From Burkholderia stabilis (GTDB taxonomy: Bacteria; Pseudomonadota; Gammaproteobacteria; Burkholderiales; Burkholderiaceae), in NCBI RefSeq assembly GCF_001742165.1, contig NZ_CP016443.1, forward strand, positions 1,240,001-1,304,000: a stretch of 64,000 nucleotides of DNA. The letters are read 5' to 3'. Shown here piece after piece: positions 18,040 to 26,952 of the stretch. Each line of letters starts with the position of its first letter. Within the stretch, counting starts at the first letter, position 1. The notes beneath the pieces were generated by a model that did no database searches, was not told where the DNA came from, and was given only the letters and a program-made list of their open reading frames with translations. Both the position numbers and the translations under genes were made by a program.

Positions 18040-18084
18040 AAGGTACGACGCGACCTCCGGTATTCCGGCGGTCGTGAGTACCTT
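18040..18084 (-). terminator. Hairpin with T-tract immediately upstream of rtcB (terminator or attenuator)
   Basis: On the minus strand AAGGTAC...CGACC pairs with GGTCG...GTACCTT, and an inner CCGG-AATA-CCGG closes the stem, followed by a run of five T. This is the form of an intrinsic terminator. It lies 70 bases after the epimerase stop on the same strand, so it could end that transcript. Only 14 bases separate the T-run from the rtcB start codon, so rtcB transcripts coming from upstream must pass through it. Confidence 0.65.
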
Positions 18085-18153
18085 CCTGCAGCAGCGTCGA
18101 GGAAGGGAGCGCGGATCATAGCAGACTGCTGCCGTATCCGCGACGGCCGTTGC

Positions 18154-19134
18154 TCACTTGAGACACCTCAGCCCCGCCAGCGTCGCCTCCACCGCCGTAT
18201 CAAGCGGCGTCAGCGGCTCGCGGCCGAGCACCGCCGTCACGCGCGCGTTGTCCATCCGCAACGGCTCGCGCCACAGATAGCGCATCTCCAGCATCTCGCG
18301 CAGCGTCGTGACGAACGGCGCCGCCGCCCACACGACCCACCACGGGAATTTGCGCACGGCCGGCCGCATCCCGTGCCGCTGCGCCACGCGGCTGATCGCT
18401 TCGGCCATCTGCATGCCGTCCGCATCCCAATGCCCGCCGAGATGGAAGCGCGCAAACGACTCCAGCGTGTCGCGCCGCTCGATCAGCTCGACCATCGTGC
18501 GCGCGACGTCCGGCAGGTACGCCCACTGATGACCGACACCCGGCCGCCCCGGCACGCTGATGCTCGAAACGGGCCGCCCCGGCTTGATCAGCCCCTGCGC
18601 AAACCAGTTGTTGCCGGCGCGCACGCCGAAGAAATCGCCCGCGCGCACGATGATCGTCCGGACGCCCTGCGCAGTCGCTTCCTGCAGCCGCCGCTCCAGT
18701 TCGACGCGGATCGCGCCCTTGCGGGTCGCCGGATGCTGCGGCGCATCTTCGCGCAGCACCGGAAACGCGTCGGCGCCGTAGTTGTAGACCGTGCCGGGCA
18801 GCACGACGGTCGCCTGCGCCACCGTCGCTGCCGCGATCGTGTTGTCGATCATCGGCAGCACCTGCGTCGGCCAGTTCCGGTAGCCGGGCGGGTTCACCGC
18901 GTGCACGATCACGCTGCAGCCGCGCGCGGCCCGCACCACCGCCTCGCGATCCATCGCGTCGCCGCGCACCCACGTCATCCCGTCGCGCTCCACCACTTCG
19001 GCGTCGAGCCCGCGCTTGAGCGCGCGCACCTGCCAGCCGGCATCGCGCAACTGCCGCGCGACTTCCCCGCCGATCCCGCCGCTCGCGCCGAGCACGAGTG
19101 CCTGTCGTTGCATTCCGCCTGCGTCCGTCGTCAT
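18154..19134 (-). CDS. NAD-dependent epimerase/dehydratase (extended SDR) family protein
   Basis: The 326-residue protein has the extended-SDR glycine motif GASGGIGG at about residues 16-23 and an atypical SDR core with VYNYGAD in place of the usual YxxxK context. The reaction cannot be named. ATG at 19134 follows CACGGAGAACGGCA; an ATG seven codons later is possible but less well placed. It is divergent from a LysR gene at 19233, which is the likely regulator because LysR genes usually control the divergent neighbour. Confidence 0.82.
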   Translation of the reverse strand: MTTDAGGMQRQALVLGASGGIGGEVARQLRDAGWQVRALKRGLDAEVVERDGMTWVRGDAMDREAVVRAARGCSVIVHAVNPPGYRNWPTQVLPMIDNTIAAATVAQATVVLPGTVYNYGADAFPVLREDAPQHPATRKGAIRVELERRLQEATAQGVRTIIVRAGDFFGVRAGNNWFAQGLIKPGRPVSSISVPGRPGVGHQWAYLPDVARTMVELIERRDTLESFARFHLGGHWDADGMQMAEAISRVAQRHGMRPAVRKFPWWVVWAAAPFVTTLREMLEMRYLWREPLRMDNARVTAVLGREPLTPLDTAVEATLAGLRCLK

Positions 19135-19220
19135 TGCCGTTCTCCGTGAATGAACCATCGTGAGAGGCATTCTGGCGCGCCGGCGGCTAACAAGGAATTG
19201 CCTAACCCGGAAGATCAGCT

Positions 19221-19234
19221 ATACATTTATGTAT
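19221..19234. promoter_or_regulatory. ATACAT-TT-ATGTAT inverted repeat at the LysR start
   Basis: Perfect 6-bp arms with a 2-bp spacer overlap the first bases of the LysR start codon in the 98-base divergent region. A-T rich dyads of this kind are typical LysR sites, so autoregulation is plausible; the site could also be chance. Confidence 0.35.
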
Positions 19235-20135
19235 GACCACCGATCTGAACTGGGAACGCTACCGCACCTTTCTCGCGGTGCTGACGGAAGGCTCGCTGTC
19301 CGGCGCGGCACGCGCGCTCGGCATTACGCAGCCGACGGCCGGCCGCCACGTCGCGGCGCTCGAAACAGCGTTCGGCCAGACGCTGTTCACGCGCTCGCCG
19401 TCGGGCCTGCTGCCGACCGAGGCGGCGCTCGCGCTGCGCGGCCATGCGGAAGCATTGCGCAGCGCGGCGGCGGCTTTCGAGCGCGCGGCCGCAAGCCACG
19501 GCGCCGGCGTGCGCGGCACCGTGCGGATCTCGGCCAGCGACGTGATCGCCGTCGAGGTGCTGCCGCCGATGCTCGCGCAATTGCGGCGCGACCATCCGGG
19601 GCTTGTCATCGAACTGGTGCCGACCGACCGTATCCAGGACGTGCTGAACCGCGAGGCCGACATCGCGGTGCGGATGGCGCCGCCCGCGCAGGACGCGCTC
19701 GTCGCGCGGCGCATCGGCGAAATCGAAGTCGGGCTGTTCGCGCGCGACGATTACGTGGCGCGCAACGGTGCACCGTCGACGACCGACGAACTCGCGCGTC
19801 ACGCGCTGATCGGTTTCGATACGGTCACGCCGTTCATCCGCTCGGCGGGGCGCGGGATGCCGCTGTGGAAACGCGATGCGTTCGCGCTGCGCACCGACAG
19901 CAATCTCGCGCAGCTCGCGATGATCCGCGCCGGCTACGGCGTCGGTTTCTGCCAGACGGGGCTCGCGAAGCGCGACGCACGGCTCGTGCGCCTGCTGCCG
20001 GAGCAGCTCGCGATGATGCTGGAGACCTGGGTAGTCATGCACGAGGATCTGCGGACCAGCCCGCGCTGCCGGGCGGTGTTCGATGCGCTCGCGGACGGGT
20101 TGCGTGCGTATGCGGACGGAGAAACCGCCGAGTAG
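19233..20135 (+). CDS. LysR-type transcriptional regulator
   Basis: The 300-residue protein has the N-terminal LysR helix-turn-helix (GSLSGAARALGITQPTAGRH) and a C-terminal effector-binding domain. It is divergent from the epimerase gene, with a 98-base shared promoter region holding an AT-rich inverted repeat. The start at 19233 gives the canonical MTTDLNWERYRTFLAV opening. Its effector is unknown. Confidence 0.9.
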   Translation: MTTDLNWERYRTFLAVLTEGSLSGAARALGITQPTAGRHVAALETAFGQTLFTRSPSGLLPTEAALALRGHAEALRSAAAAFERAAASHGAGVRGTVRISASDVIAVEVLPPMLAQLRRDHPGLVIELVPTDRIQDVLNREADIAVRMAPPAQDALVARRIGEIEVGLFARDDYVARNGAPSTTDELARHALIGFDTVTPFIRSAGRGMPLWKRDAFALRTDSNLAQLAMIRAGYGVGFCQTGLAKRDARLVRLLPEQLAMMLETWVVMHEDLRTSPRCRAVFDALADGLRAYADGETAE

Positions 20136-20162
20136 GCGGCTCGACGCATCGCGCGGGTGACG

Positions 20163-20483
20163 CTACTCGTAGCGCTTTCCGGCGAACAGGATATCCGCCA
20201 TGCGCCGCCACGGATTGTCCGGTACGTCGTAGAAGCGCAGCCCTTCCTCCGACGCCTCGGCCCAGTCGACCATCGCTTCCAGGTACTCGCCGATCGAGCG
20301 GTTTTCCCAGCCGAGCGCGGCGCGCGCATACGGCGACGGCGGCGCATCGGCGTCGAGCTGCCGCTCCTTGTTCCAGTCGTGGCCGAGCACGCGCAGGAAG
20401 TGGATCAGCGAGCGCTCGTCGACCACGCGCTCCAGCGCGTCCTGCAGCCGTTCGGCCATCTGGCGCTTCAGTTCGTCGTTCAT
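20163..20483 (-). CDS. Small conserved hypothetical protein, DUF7660-like
   Basis: The 106-residue soluble protein contains a long N-terminal helix, then SLIHFLRVLGHDWNKERQ and WENRSIGEYLEAMVDWAE, an arrangement resembling the DUF7660 family (small acidic proteins with a Trp-rich C-terminal helix). ATG at 20483 follows AAGAGGGCC. It lies between two LysR genes, convergent with one and co-directional with the other. No function is known to me. Confidence 0.65.
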   Translation of the reverse strand: MNDELKRQMAERLQDALERVVDERSLIHFLRVLGHDWNKERQLDADAPPSPYARAALGWENRSIGEYLEAMVDWAEASEEGLRFYDVPDNPWRRMADILFAGKRYE

Positions 20484-20544
20484 TCGTTCGGCCCTCTTGC
20501 TGCTTCTCTCGAATACGCGCCGTCGCATGTCGCGCGGCGCGGTT

Positions 20545-21420
20545 TTACATCAGCAACTGCCGCGACAGCACCTCGCGCGCCTGCGTGACCGACTCGCGTT
20601 CGCCGGGCATCGGCGGCGTCAGCGAAAACACCGCATCGGGCAGCGGCGGCAGCCGGTATTTCGCGCCGAGCCGCATCATGCCGTCGCAGATCGCCGACGC
20701 GCACAGGCAGCCAACGCCCAGCCCCGCCGCGAGCATCGACTGCAGCCCCGCGACGCCCGACGCGCTGTGCACCAGCACGTACGGCATGCGCTGCTCGTCG
20801 AGCGAGCGCACGGCGATCTGATGCATCATGCAGTCGTCCGGCAGCAGCACGAGCGGCAACGGCTCGGGCAACTGCTCGGCCAGCGCCGGCGACGCGACCC
20901 ACGACAGCGGCTCGCGCCGCAGCACCCAGCGCGTATCGGCCGACGCCGGCCGAAACGGCCCGCTCGACAGGTGCATCACGACGCCGAGATCGATCTGCCC
21001 CCTCGCGTGCGCGATTTCGATGTCCGCGCTCTTCATCGCGCTCACGTGCAAGCTCAACTGCGGATAGCACTCGCGCAGCCGCGCCAGCATCCCCGCGACT
21101 TCATTCGTCCGGTAGTAATCGGTGATCGCGACGCGCAGCTCGCCCTTGATCGCCTGCCCGCGCAGCTCGTCGAACGCGGCCTCGTTCAGCGCGACGATGC
21201 GCCGCGCGTGCTGCAGCAGCCGCGAGCCGGCCGGTGTCGGCTCGACGCCGCGCTTGCTGCGCACGAACAACGGCACGCCGGCGCGCGATTCGAGCTTGCG
21301 CACCTGCTCGCTGACCGTCGACTGCGACAGGTGCAACAGCGGCGCGGCGGCCGTCAGGCTGCCGGCGTCCGCGACCGCCGCGAAAGTACGCAACTGGTCC
21401 AGGTCGAAGCCGCGCATCAT
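20545..21420 (-). CDS. LysR-type regulator, probable controller of the divergent exporter
   Basis: The 291-residue protein has a LysR helix-turn-helix (GSLTAAAPLLHLSQSTVSEQVRK, residues about 18-40) and a standard effector domain containing ADIEIAHARGQIDLGVV. Two adjacent ATGs occur at the start; the first (21420) is 5 bases after GGAG and the second (21417) 8 bases after. A perfect 9-bp inverted repeat lies just upstream, between it and the divergent DHA2 transporter gene, so it probably regulates that gene and itself. Confidence 0.88.
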   Translation of the reverse strand: MMRGFDLDQLRTFAAVADAGSLTAAAPLLHLSQSTVSEQVRKLESRAGVPLFVRSKRGVEPTPAGSRLLQHARRIVALNEAAFDELRGQAIKGELRVAITDYYRTNEVAGMLARLRECYPQLSLHVSAMKSADIEIAHARGQIDLGVVMHLSSGPFRPASADTRWVLRREPLSWVASPALAEQLPEPLPLVLLPDDCMMHQIAVRSLDEQRMPYVLVHSASGVAGLQSMLAAGLGVGCLCASAICDGMMRLGAKYRLPPLPDAVFSLTPPMPGERESVTQAREVLSRQLLM

Positions 21421-21427
21421 CGTTCTC

Positions 21428-21452
21428 CATCCATCGAATAACCCGATGGATG
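21428..21452. promoter_or_regulatory. Perfect 9-bp inverted repeat, probable LysR operator
   Basis: The arms CATCCATCG and CGATGGATG are separated by AATAACC (7 bases). The site lies 8 bases before the LysR start and 111 bases before the divergent transporter gene. Dyads of this size in a divergent LysR promoter are the usual binding site form. Confidence 0.6.
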
Positions 21453-21562
21453 CTACCACTCTTTCCCGCTTTTCCGAATCATCGACCCCGCCGAGAATAC
21501 GGGATCAATGGCCTGCCAGCGCCGCTCGCGCATGCGGCCCTCATTTTTCGGAACCTGCTTTC

Positions 21563-23023
21563 ATGACGGACAACACCCTTGCCCCCTGCGCGCCGGCCGG
21601 CGCGGCCGCCGCGGCGACGCCGCGCAGCCATCACGGCTGGGCGCTCGTGGTCCTGCTGGTCGGCGCCATTCTGCCGCCGCTCGACTACTTCATCGTGAAT
21701 CTCGCGCTACCGGCCATCCGCGACGGCATCGGCGCGCGTCCGGCCGAGCTCCAGCTCGTCGTGTCGGCCTATGCGTGCGCGAGCGCGGTCGTGCAGATCA
21801 CCGGCGGGCGCCTCGGCGACCTGTACGGCCGCAAGCGCATGTTCATGCTCGGGATGGCCGGCTTCGTGCTCGCGTCGACGCTGTGCGGGCTCGCCGGCAG
21901 CGGCGCGGTACTCGTCGGCGGCCGCGTGCTGCAGGGTTTGTTCGCCGCGATCCTCGCGCCGCAGGTGCTCGCGACGATCCGCAGCGTGTTCAGCCCGCAG
22001 GAGCAGGTGCGCGTGATGGGCTTCTACGGTTTCGCGTTCGGACTTGCGGCGGTGATCGGCCAGCTCGGCGGCGGCGCGCTGATCAGCCTGCATCCGTTCG
22101 GGCTCGGCTGGCGCGCGATCTTCCTCGTCAATCTGCCGATCGGCATCCTTGCGCTGATCGGCAGCTGGCGCTTCATCCCCGAGAACCGGCCGCCGCGCGG
22201 CCAGCGTATCGACGTGCCCGGCACGGTGCTGATGTCGCTGGTCCTGCTGATGCTCGTCTACCCGCTCACGCACGGACGCGAGGCCGGCTGGCCGCTGTGG
22301 ATGATCGCGTGCCTCGTCGGCGCGGTGCCGATGCTCGGCGCGCTGCTGGCGGTCGAAGCGGGCCGGCTCGCCCGCGGCCGCGATCCGCTGCTCGACGTGC
22401 GCCTGCTGCGCAACCCGGTCGTCGCGCTCGGGCTCATGCTCGCGTTCCTGTTCTATACGCTGAGCGCGTTCTTCCTGAGCTACGGGATCTATCTGCAGGG
22501 CTGCCTGAACTGGTCGCCGCTCGCGTCAGGCTTCGCGATCCTGCCGCTCGGGCTCGGCTTCCTGGCCAGCCCGCTGCTGATGCCGCGCCTCGTCGGCCGG
22601 TTCGGCGGTTACCGGGTGCTCACGCTCGGCTTCGTCATGCTCGCGGCCGGCGTCGCGACCGCCGCCGCGCTCGCGAGCGAAGGCGCGCCGGGGCCCGGCT
22701 TCTACGCGGGCATCGCGGCGATCGGCATCGGGCAAGGCCTCGTGCTGCCGTCGGTCGTGCGGATCGTGCTGGCGGAAGTCGATGCGGCGCGCGCGGGTGT
22801 CGCATCCGGGATGGTCACCGCGATGCTGCAGATCGGTGCGGCGGTCGGCGCCGCGACGATCGGCGGCGTGTTCTTCGCGCGGCTCGGCGGACATCCGGCC
22901 GCGATCGACTACGTGCAGGGGTTCAGGACGTCGATGTTCGTGCTGACGATCGTGCTGCTCGCATGCATCGCGCTGTCGGCCGCGCTCGGGCCGCTGCATC
23001 GGCGGCTGCATGCGGGCGCGTGA
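21563..23023 (+). CDS. MFS drug/metabolite exporter, DHA2 (14-helix) family
   Basis: The 486-residue protein has about 14 membrane helices. It shows the helix 1 pattern LDYFIVNLALPAIRDGIG and motif A as GGRLGDLYGRKRMFMLGM, both typical of the DHA2/EmrB-QacA group that expels drugs or metabolites using the proton gradient. ATG at 21563 begins the short soluble N-terminus; the ribosome site is weak. The divergent LysR gene and the inverted repeat between them suggest inducible export. No membrane-fusion partner is adjacent. Confidence 0.88.
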   Translation: MTDNTLAPCAPAGAAAAATPRSHHGWALVVLLVGAILPPLDYFIVNLALPAIRDGIGARPAELQLVVSAYACASAVVQITGGRLGDLYGRKRMFMLGMAGFVLASTLCGLAGSGAVLVGGRVLQGLFAAILAPQVLATIRSVFSPQEQVRVMGFYGFAFGLAAVIGQLGGGALISLHPFGLGWRAIFLVNLPIGILALIGSWRFIPENRPPRGQRIDVPGTVLMSLVLLMLVYPLTHGREAGWPLWMIACLVGAVPMLGALLAVEAGRLARGRDPLLDVRLLRNPVVALGLMLAFLFYTLSAFFLSYGIYLQGCLNWSPLASGFAILPLGLGFLASPLLMPRLVGRFGGYRVLTLGFVMLAAGVATAAALASEGAPGPGFYAGIAAIGIGQGLVLPSVVRIVLAEVDAARAGVASGMVTAMLQIGAAVGAATIGGVFFARLGGHPAAIDYVQGFRTSMFVLTIVLLACIALSAALGPLHRRLHAGA

Positions 23024-23099
23024 CGCGGGGCGGCGATCGCACCGCTGGCCGGACGTGAAGCGGGAACGGTGAATGCGCGGCCGCTCGCCGGCATCGCAT

Positions 23100-23297
23100 T
23101 CATCCGTGTCGTTTGCGTTGCGCTTGCCGCGCTTCCCACTCGGCCAGTTCGGTGCGATAGCGCGCGAGCGCTTCGTCGTAGAGGTCGAAAACGCACGGCG
23201 AACAGCCGCTGTTGCAGCAGTCTTCCAGTTCGGGCTGTTCGGGCGGGGTCGGACGGGGATCGTCGATGGACGGATCGGTAGGAGCTGACGTGGGCAC
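23100..23297 (-). CDS. Small Cys-rich oxidoreductase-like domain protein
   Basis: A GTG start at 23297 gives a 65-residue protein: a Pro-rich N-terminus, then EDCCNSGCSPCVFDLYDEAL with cysteines at 27, 28, 32 and 35, the signature of the oxidoreductase-like domain (PF09791). Such proteins are short, probably bind metal through the cysteines and are of unknown role. The frame stays open upstream but that part has no family features and would need to overlap the RidA gene on the other strand. Confidence 0.7.
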   Translation of the reverse strand: MPTSAPTDPSIDDPRPTPPEQPELEDCCNSGCSPCVFDLYDEALARYRTELAEWEARQAQRKRHG

Positions 23298-23501
23298 GGC
23301 GAAAATCGAATGACGGAGAACGCTCAGTATAAGTGGATGCCGCCCAGCCCGGGCGGCACGCATGCGGCGCCGTGCGCTCATCCATAATGGCGCGATCGTC
23401 GACGAAGCGCGCAGCGCAGTCGACGGCGCGCCCGCATCGCGCCCCCGAGCACTGCCCTCCGTGCAGCCGAGCCGTCCCCACCGACCGACAGGAGTTGCGT
23501 C

Positions 23502-23924
23502 ATGGCTGAAGCAGTGAATCCGCCGGAAGTCTGGGCGCCGTTCGGCGCGTTCTCGATGGCCGTGATCCAGGGCGACGGCCGGATCGTCCATCTGAAGGGG
23601 CAAGTCGCGCTCGACCGAGGCGGTCAGGTGGTCGGCCAGGGCGACATGCGCACGCAGGTGCGCCAGACGCTCGACAACATCCGCGACGTGCTGGCCGCAA
23701 TGGGCGGACAGATGCGGGACGTGATCTCGCTCGTTCACTACGCGACCGACATCGACGCTTTCATGCAGGCCGGCGACATCCGCAAGACGTACTTCGCCGA
23801 GCCCTATCCCGTGACGACGACCGTTCAGGTCGAGCGCCTCTACCACCCCGATCTGCTGATCGAAATCACGGCCGTCGCCGAAATTCCGCTGGCGCGGTTT
23901 CGCCGGCCGTCGCCTCACGCGTGA
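23502..23924 (+). CDS. RidA/YjgF-family protein
   Basis: This 140-residue protein has the RidA core, including LDNIRDVLAAMGGQMRDVISL and the C-terminal LIEITAVAEIPL that ends the family fold. RidA proteins form trimers and hydrolyse reactive enamine/imine intermediates, or act as related hydrolases. The conserved arginine of true RidA (CPARxA) is not present: the equivalent stretch reads TTTVQVERLYHPDLL, so this is a divergent subgroup with uncertain activity. ATG follows ACAGGAGTTGCGTC. Confidence 0.85.
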   Translation: MAEAVNPPEVWAPFGAFSMAVIQGDGRIVHLKGQVALDRGGQVVGQGDMRTQVRQTLDNIRDVLAAMGGQMRDVISLVHYATDIDAFMQAGDIRKTYFAEPYPVTTTVQVERLYHPDLLIEITAVAEIPLARFRRPSPHA

Positions 23925-23997
23925 ATCGCGGCAGTCCGGCACGGCATGGTGCGCTGACCGGAGGTCGCCCCGGCCAGCGCACACGCAACACCGCCGC

Positions 23998-25383
23998 TTA
24001 CTTCGCCGGCGCCTCCGGCTTCACGGCGCCGGCGCCCGGCTTGTCGGCCAGCGGCTGCCACGCGGCGCCCAGCGCATACCAGTCGATGCGGCGCGTGAGC
24101 GTCATGATCCCGGCGAGGATCGCGAACAGCAGCAGCGAACCGAGCATCAGCGCGTTGTCCTCCGACAGCAGCAGCCCGTAGAGCGCCGCGTACAGCATCG
24201 CGAGCAGCGCCGCGAACGTCGCGCCGCGCTTCACGCTGTGCAGCACGAACGACAGGTAGAAGCCGAGCAGCCCGATGCACGCGCCGCTGGCCACGAGATA
24301 CGCGCGCCCGAACGCGATGTGCTCGGACAGGCTCAACAGCAGCAGGAAGAACAGCGCGAGCGACAGGCCGACCAGCAGGTACTGGATCGGGTGAATGCGC
24401 AGCCGCTTCACGAGTTCGTACATGAAGAAGCTCGCGAACGTGAGCATCACGAACAGCGCACCGTACTTCGTCGCGCGTTCGGCCTGCAGGTAGACGTTCA
24501 CGGGTTCGATCACCGATACCGACGCCATCTCGATCGCACCATCCCCGTTGCCGGATGCGACCTGCTCGCGCGCCTTCGTGTTGAACGACGTCACGTGCCA
24601 GTTGCTGGTGAAACCCTGTGCATCGATCGTCCGCTCGCCCGGCAGGAACGCGCCGCCGAAGCTCGGGTGCGGCCACTTCGACTTCAGCGAGAACTCGTTC
24701 TGGTCGGCCACCGGCGCAAATGCGACCGATTCCGCCCCCACCAGCGGCAGGTCGAGACTGAACGGCACGACTGCCCCGGCTTTCGCGAGCGCCGCGAGAT
24801 CGACGTTCGCATGCACGCCCTGGCGCAGGCTCTCCAGCCGCGAGCCCTGCTCGATGTCGAGCCGCTCGCCGCCGATGCGCAGGTCGGGCTGCGCCTTCAA
24901 CCCGCGAATGTCGCCGATGCCGAGCGCGACATACGCGCCGTCGATCGTGAAGCTCACGTGGCCGTCCGCCTGCGGCAGCTTCTTCAGGTCCGGCAGCGCG
25001 AGCGTGCCCGTCATCCGGCTCGCCAGGTCGTACACGAGCGCTTTATGGATGCCGCGATAACGGACCTTGATGTCGAGCGAGCCGTCGACGTTCAGCGTCT
25101 TCGGAAACACGAGCAGCCGTTTCGTCTCGCTTCTCAGGCTCGTCTTCGGCGCGCCGCGGGCCGGCGCGCTGTCGCGCACGCGCGTGACTTCCGTGTAATG
25201 CACGACGAGCACCGGCCCCGTCACCGTCTGCGGCCCCGCGTAGCTCGCCCAGATGCTCTGCAATGCGCTCTCGCGAAACTCGGCGCGTTCCTGCACGATG
25301 CTTTGCACCATGTGCAGCGGGATCAGGATCAACAGCACGAGAAACGCGGTGATCACGGACTTGAACAACAGGACTCGATTCAT
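23998..25383 (-). CDS. creD: Inner membrane protein CreD
   Basis: The 461-residue protein has one N-terminal transmembrane helix, a large periplasmic domain (about residues 30-300) and five or six C-terminal helices, the CreD layout. It contains GPVLVVHYTEV, ATKYGALFVMLTFASFFMYE and IHPIQYLLVGLSLALFFLLLLSLSEH, all conserved in CreD. CreD is controlled by CreBC and protects the cell envelope; in Aeromonas and Stenotrophomonas it is linked to beta-lactamase induction. It is the last gene of creB-creC-creD, and five phased CreB-like boxes lie between creC and creD, giving it its own regulated promoter. Confidence 0.93.
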   Translation of the reverse strand: MNRVLLFKSVITAFLVLLILIPLHMVQSIVQERAEFRESALQSIWASYAGPQTVTGPVLVVHYTEVTRVRDSAPARGAPKTSLRSETKRLLVFPKTLNVDGSLDIKVRYRGIHKALVYDLASRMTGTLALPDLKKLPQADGHVSFTIDGAYVALGIGDIRGLKAQPDLRIGGERLDIEQGSRLESLRQGVHANVDLAALAKAGAVVPFSLDLPLVGAESVAFAPVADQNEFSLKSKWPHPSFGGAFLPGERTIDAQGFTSNWHVTSFNTKAREQVASGNGDGAIEMASVSVIEPVNVYLQAERATKYGALFVMLTFASFFMYELVKRLRIHPIQYLLVGLSLALFFLLLLSLSEHIAFGRAYLVASGACIGLLGFYLSFVLHSVKRGATFAALLAMLYAALYGLLLSEDNALMLGSLLLFAILAGIMTLTRRIDWYALGAAWQPLADKPGAGAVKPEAPAK

Positions 25384-25430
25384 TGCTGAAGGTACCGGAA
25401 TGGAAGGTACGGCCAGCATGACCGGGCCCG

Positions 25431-25479
25431 GTGAAGGGCGATTGAAGCCGGTGTGAAGCGAATGTGTGGCGAGCGTGAA
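25431..25479 (-). promoter_or_regulatory. Five-unit, 11-bp-phased CreB-box array before creD
   Basis: On the minus strand the units are TTCAC, CACAC, TTCAC, TTCAA, TTCAC, each separated by exactly 6 bases. The known CreB site is TTCAC-N6-TTCAC, so this is that site extended to five turns of the helix. It lies between the creC stop (25486) and creD start (25383). Confidence 0.8.
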
Positions 25480-25485
25480 GCGCGC

Positions 25486-26937
25486 TCAACCCGCCGACGG
25501 CAACGTGAGCGTCGCGCATGCGCCGCCTTCGTCGCGGTTCGCGAGCGCGACCTGGCCACGGTGCAGCATCGCGACTTCGCGGACGAAACACAGCCCGAGG
25601 CCCGTACTGCGATCCTGCCCGTCGGGGCGCGGCAGCGAATAGAAGCGATCGAACACGCGCGGCAGCGCGTAATCGGGCACGCCCGGGCCGTCGTCGGCGA
25701 CGCGCACGACCGCCACGTGCGCCCTGCCCGCCGGCTGCCGTTCGAGCGCGATCCGGATCGTGCTGCCGTGCGGCGCGAAATCCAGCGCGTTGTCGAGCAG
25801 GTTGCCGAGCGCCTGGCGCAGCAGGAACGGATCGCCTTCGACGACCGCCGGATCGGCCGCGTCGTGCACGTCGATCCGCAGGCTCACGCCGCGCTGCCGT
25901 GCGCGCGGCTCGATATCGTCGACGAGCTGTTCGAGCACCGGCAGCAGCGCGACCGGTTCGTGCACCGACAGGCGCTGCTTCTGCTCGACTTCGGCCAGCG
26001 CGAGCAGCTTGCGGATCATCTGTTCGAGGCGGCCGGCCTGGCGGCGGATGTTCCCGGTGAAGCGCTGGCGATTCTCGACCGGCATGTCCTCCTGCAACAG
26101 CTCGGCCGCGCCGCTGATCGCCGCCAGCGGGCTCTTCATCTCGTGCGTGAGCGTGTGGATGTAGGTCTCGACGTACTGCCGGTCCTCCAGCCGCTGATGC
26201 ATGCTCTCCACCGCGCGGCCGAGTTCGGCCAGCTCGTTCGCGCCCTGCAGCGGCATCACCGCGCGTTCGCCGGCCGCGATCGCGCGCGCATAGCGCTGCA
26301 ATCGCCGCAGCCCGAGCACCAGCCACCACGTGCACGCGGCGCCGATCAGGATCGCGCCGCCCATCAGCAATGCGCCGTACAGCATGATCTTGCGCTGGCT
26401 GCGCGCGATGAACGGCGCGACGGTCTGGTTCGGCTTCGCGATCGTCAGCACGCCGATGATGTCGTTCCCGCGCCGGATCGGCGCCGCGACGTGCATCACG
26501 GTGCTGCTGTCGTCGTTCGGATCGGCGCGCGTGCTGCGCGCGCCGTATTCGCCGCGCAGCGTCCGGTACACGTCGTTCCAGCGCGAATAGTCCTGCCCCA
26601 CCGCACCGCCGTCCGAGTCGTAGCGCACGATGCCGTGCGCGTCGGTGATGTAGATGCGGTAGCTGATCGTGTTCTTGTGCATGCCCCACACGTTCGCGCT
26701 GACCGGGCTCGCGTGCAGCTTTTCGAGCTGCCGCGCGAATGCGCCGTCGGCGATGTGGCCGCTCGCCATGTCGTCGGCGGCCAGCGTCGCCAGCACCTGC
26801 GCGGTGTCGACGAGCGTGTCCTCCATCGCCTCGCGCACGCCGGGCTTCACCTCCTGCACGAACACGCGCAGCGTGATCAGCGCGGCAAGACCGACGATCA
26901 GGAAGAAGCCGAAGAAGATGCGCAGGCCGATATGCAT
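25486..26937 (-). CDS. creC: Sensor histidine kinase CreC
   Basis: The 483-residue kinase has helix 1 at about 7-27, a periplasmic sensor domain, helix 2 at 184-210, a HAMP region, a HisKA domain with THEMKSPL (phosphorylated His265) and an ATPase domain with the G-box GQDRSTGLGLCFV. It senses an envelope or metabolic state and phosphorylates CreB. It follows creB by 15 bases, so the genes are co-transcribed. The start at 26937 coincides with the first helix. Confidence 0.93.
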   Translation of the reverse strand: MHIGLRIFFGFFLIVGLAALITLRVFVQEVKPGVREAMEDTLVDTAQVLATLAADDMASGHIADGAFARQLEKLHASPVSANVWGMHKNTISYRIYITDAHGIVRYDSDGGAVGQDYSRWNDVYRTLRGEYGARSTRADPNDDSSTVMHVAAPIRRGNDIIGVLTIAKPNQTVAPFIARSQRKIMLYGALLMGGAILIGAACTWWLVLGLRRLQRYARAIAAGERAVMPLQGANELAELGRAVESMHQRLEDRQYVETYIHTLTHEMKSPLAAISGAAELLQEDMPVENRQRFTGNIRRQAGRLEQMIRKLLALAEVEQKQRLSVHEPVALLPVLEQLVDDIEPRARQRGVSLRIDVHDAADPAVVEGDPFLLRQALGNLLDNALDFAPHGSTIRIALERQPAGRAHVAVVRVADDGPGVPDYALPRVFDRFYSLPRPDGQDRSTGLGLCFVREVAMLHRGQVALANRDEGGACATLTLPSAG

Positions 26938-26952
26938 GGGCGGTGCCGGTCG

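Noticed and set aside
23298..23984. N-terminal extension of the Cys-rich small protein
   Set aside because: It would be antisense to the RidA gene and lacks any family features; the GTG at 23297 gives the usual short form.
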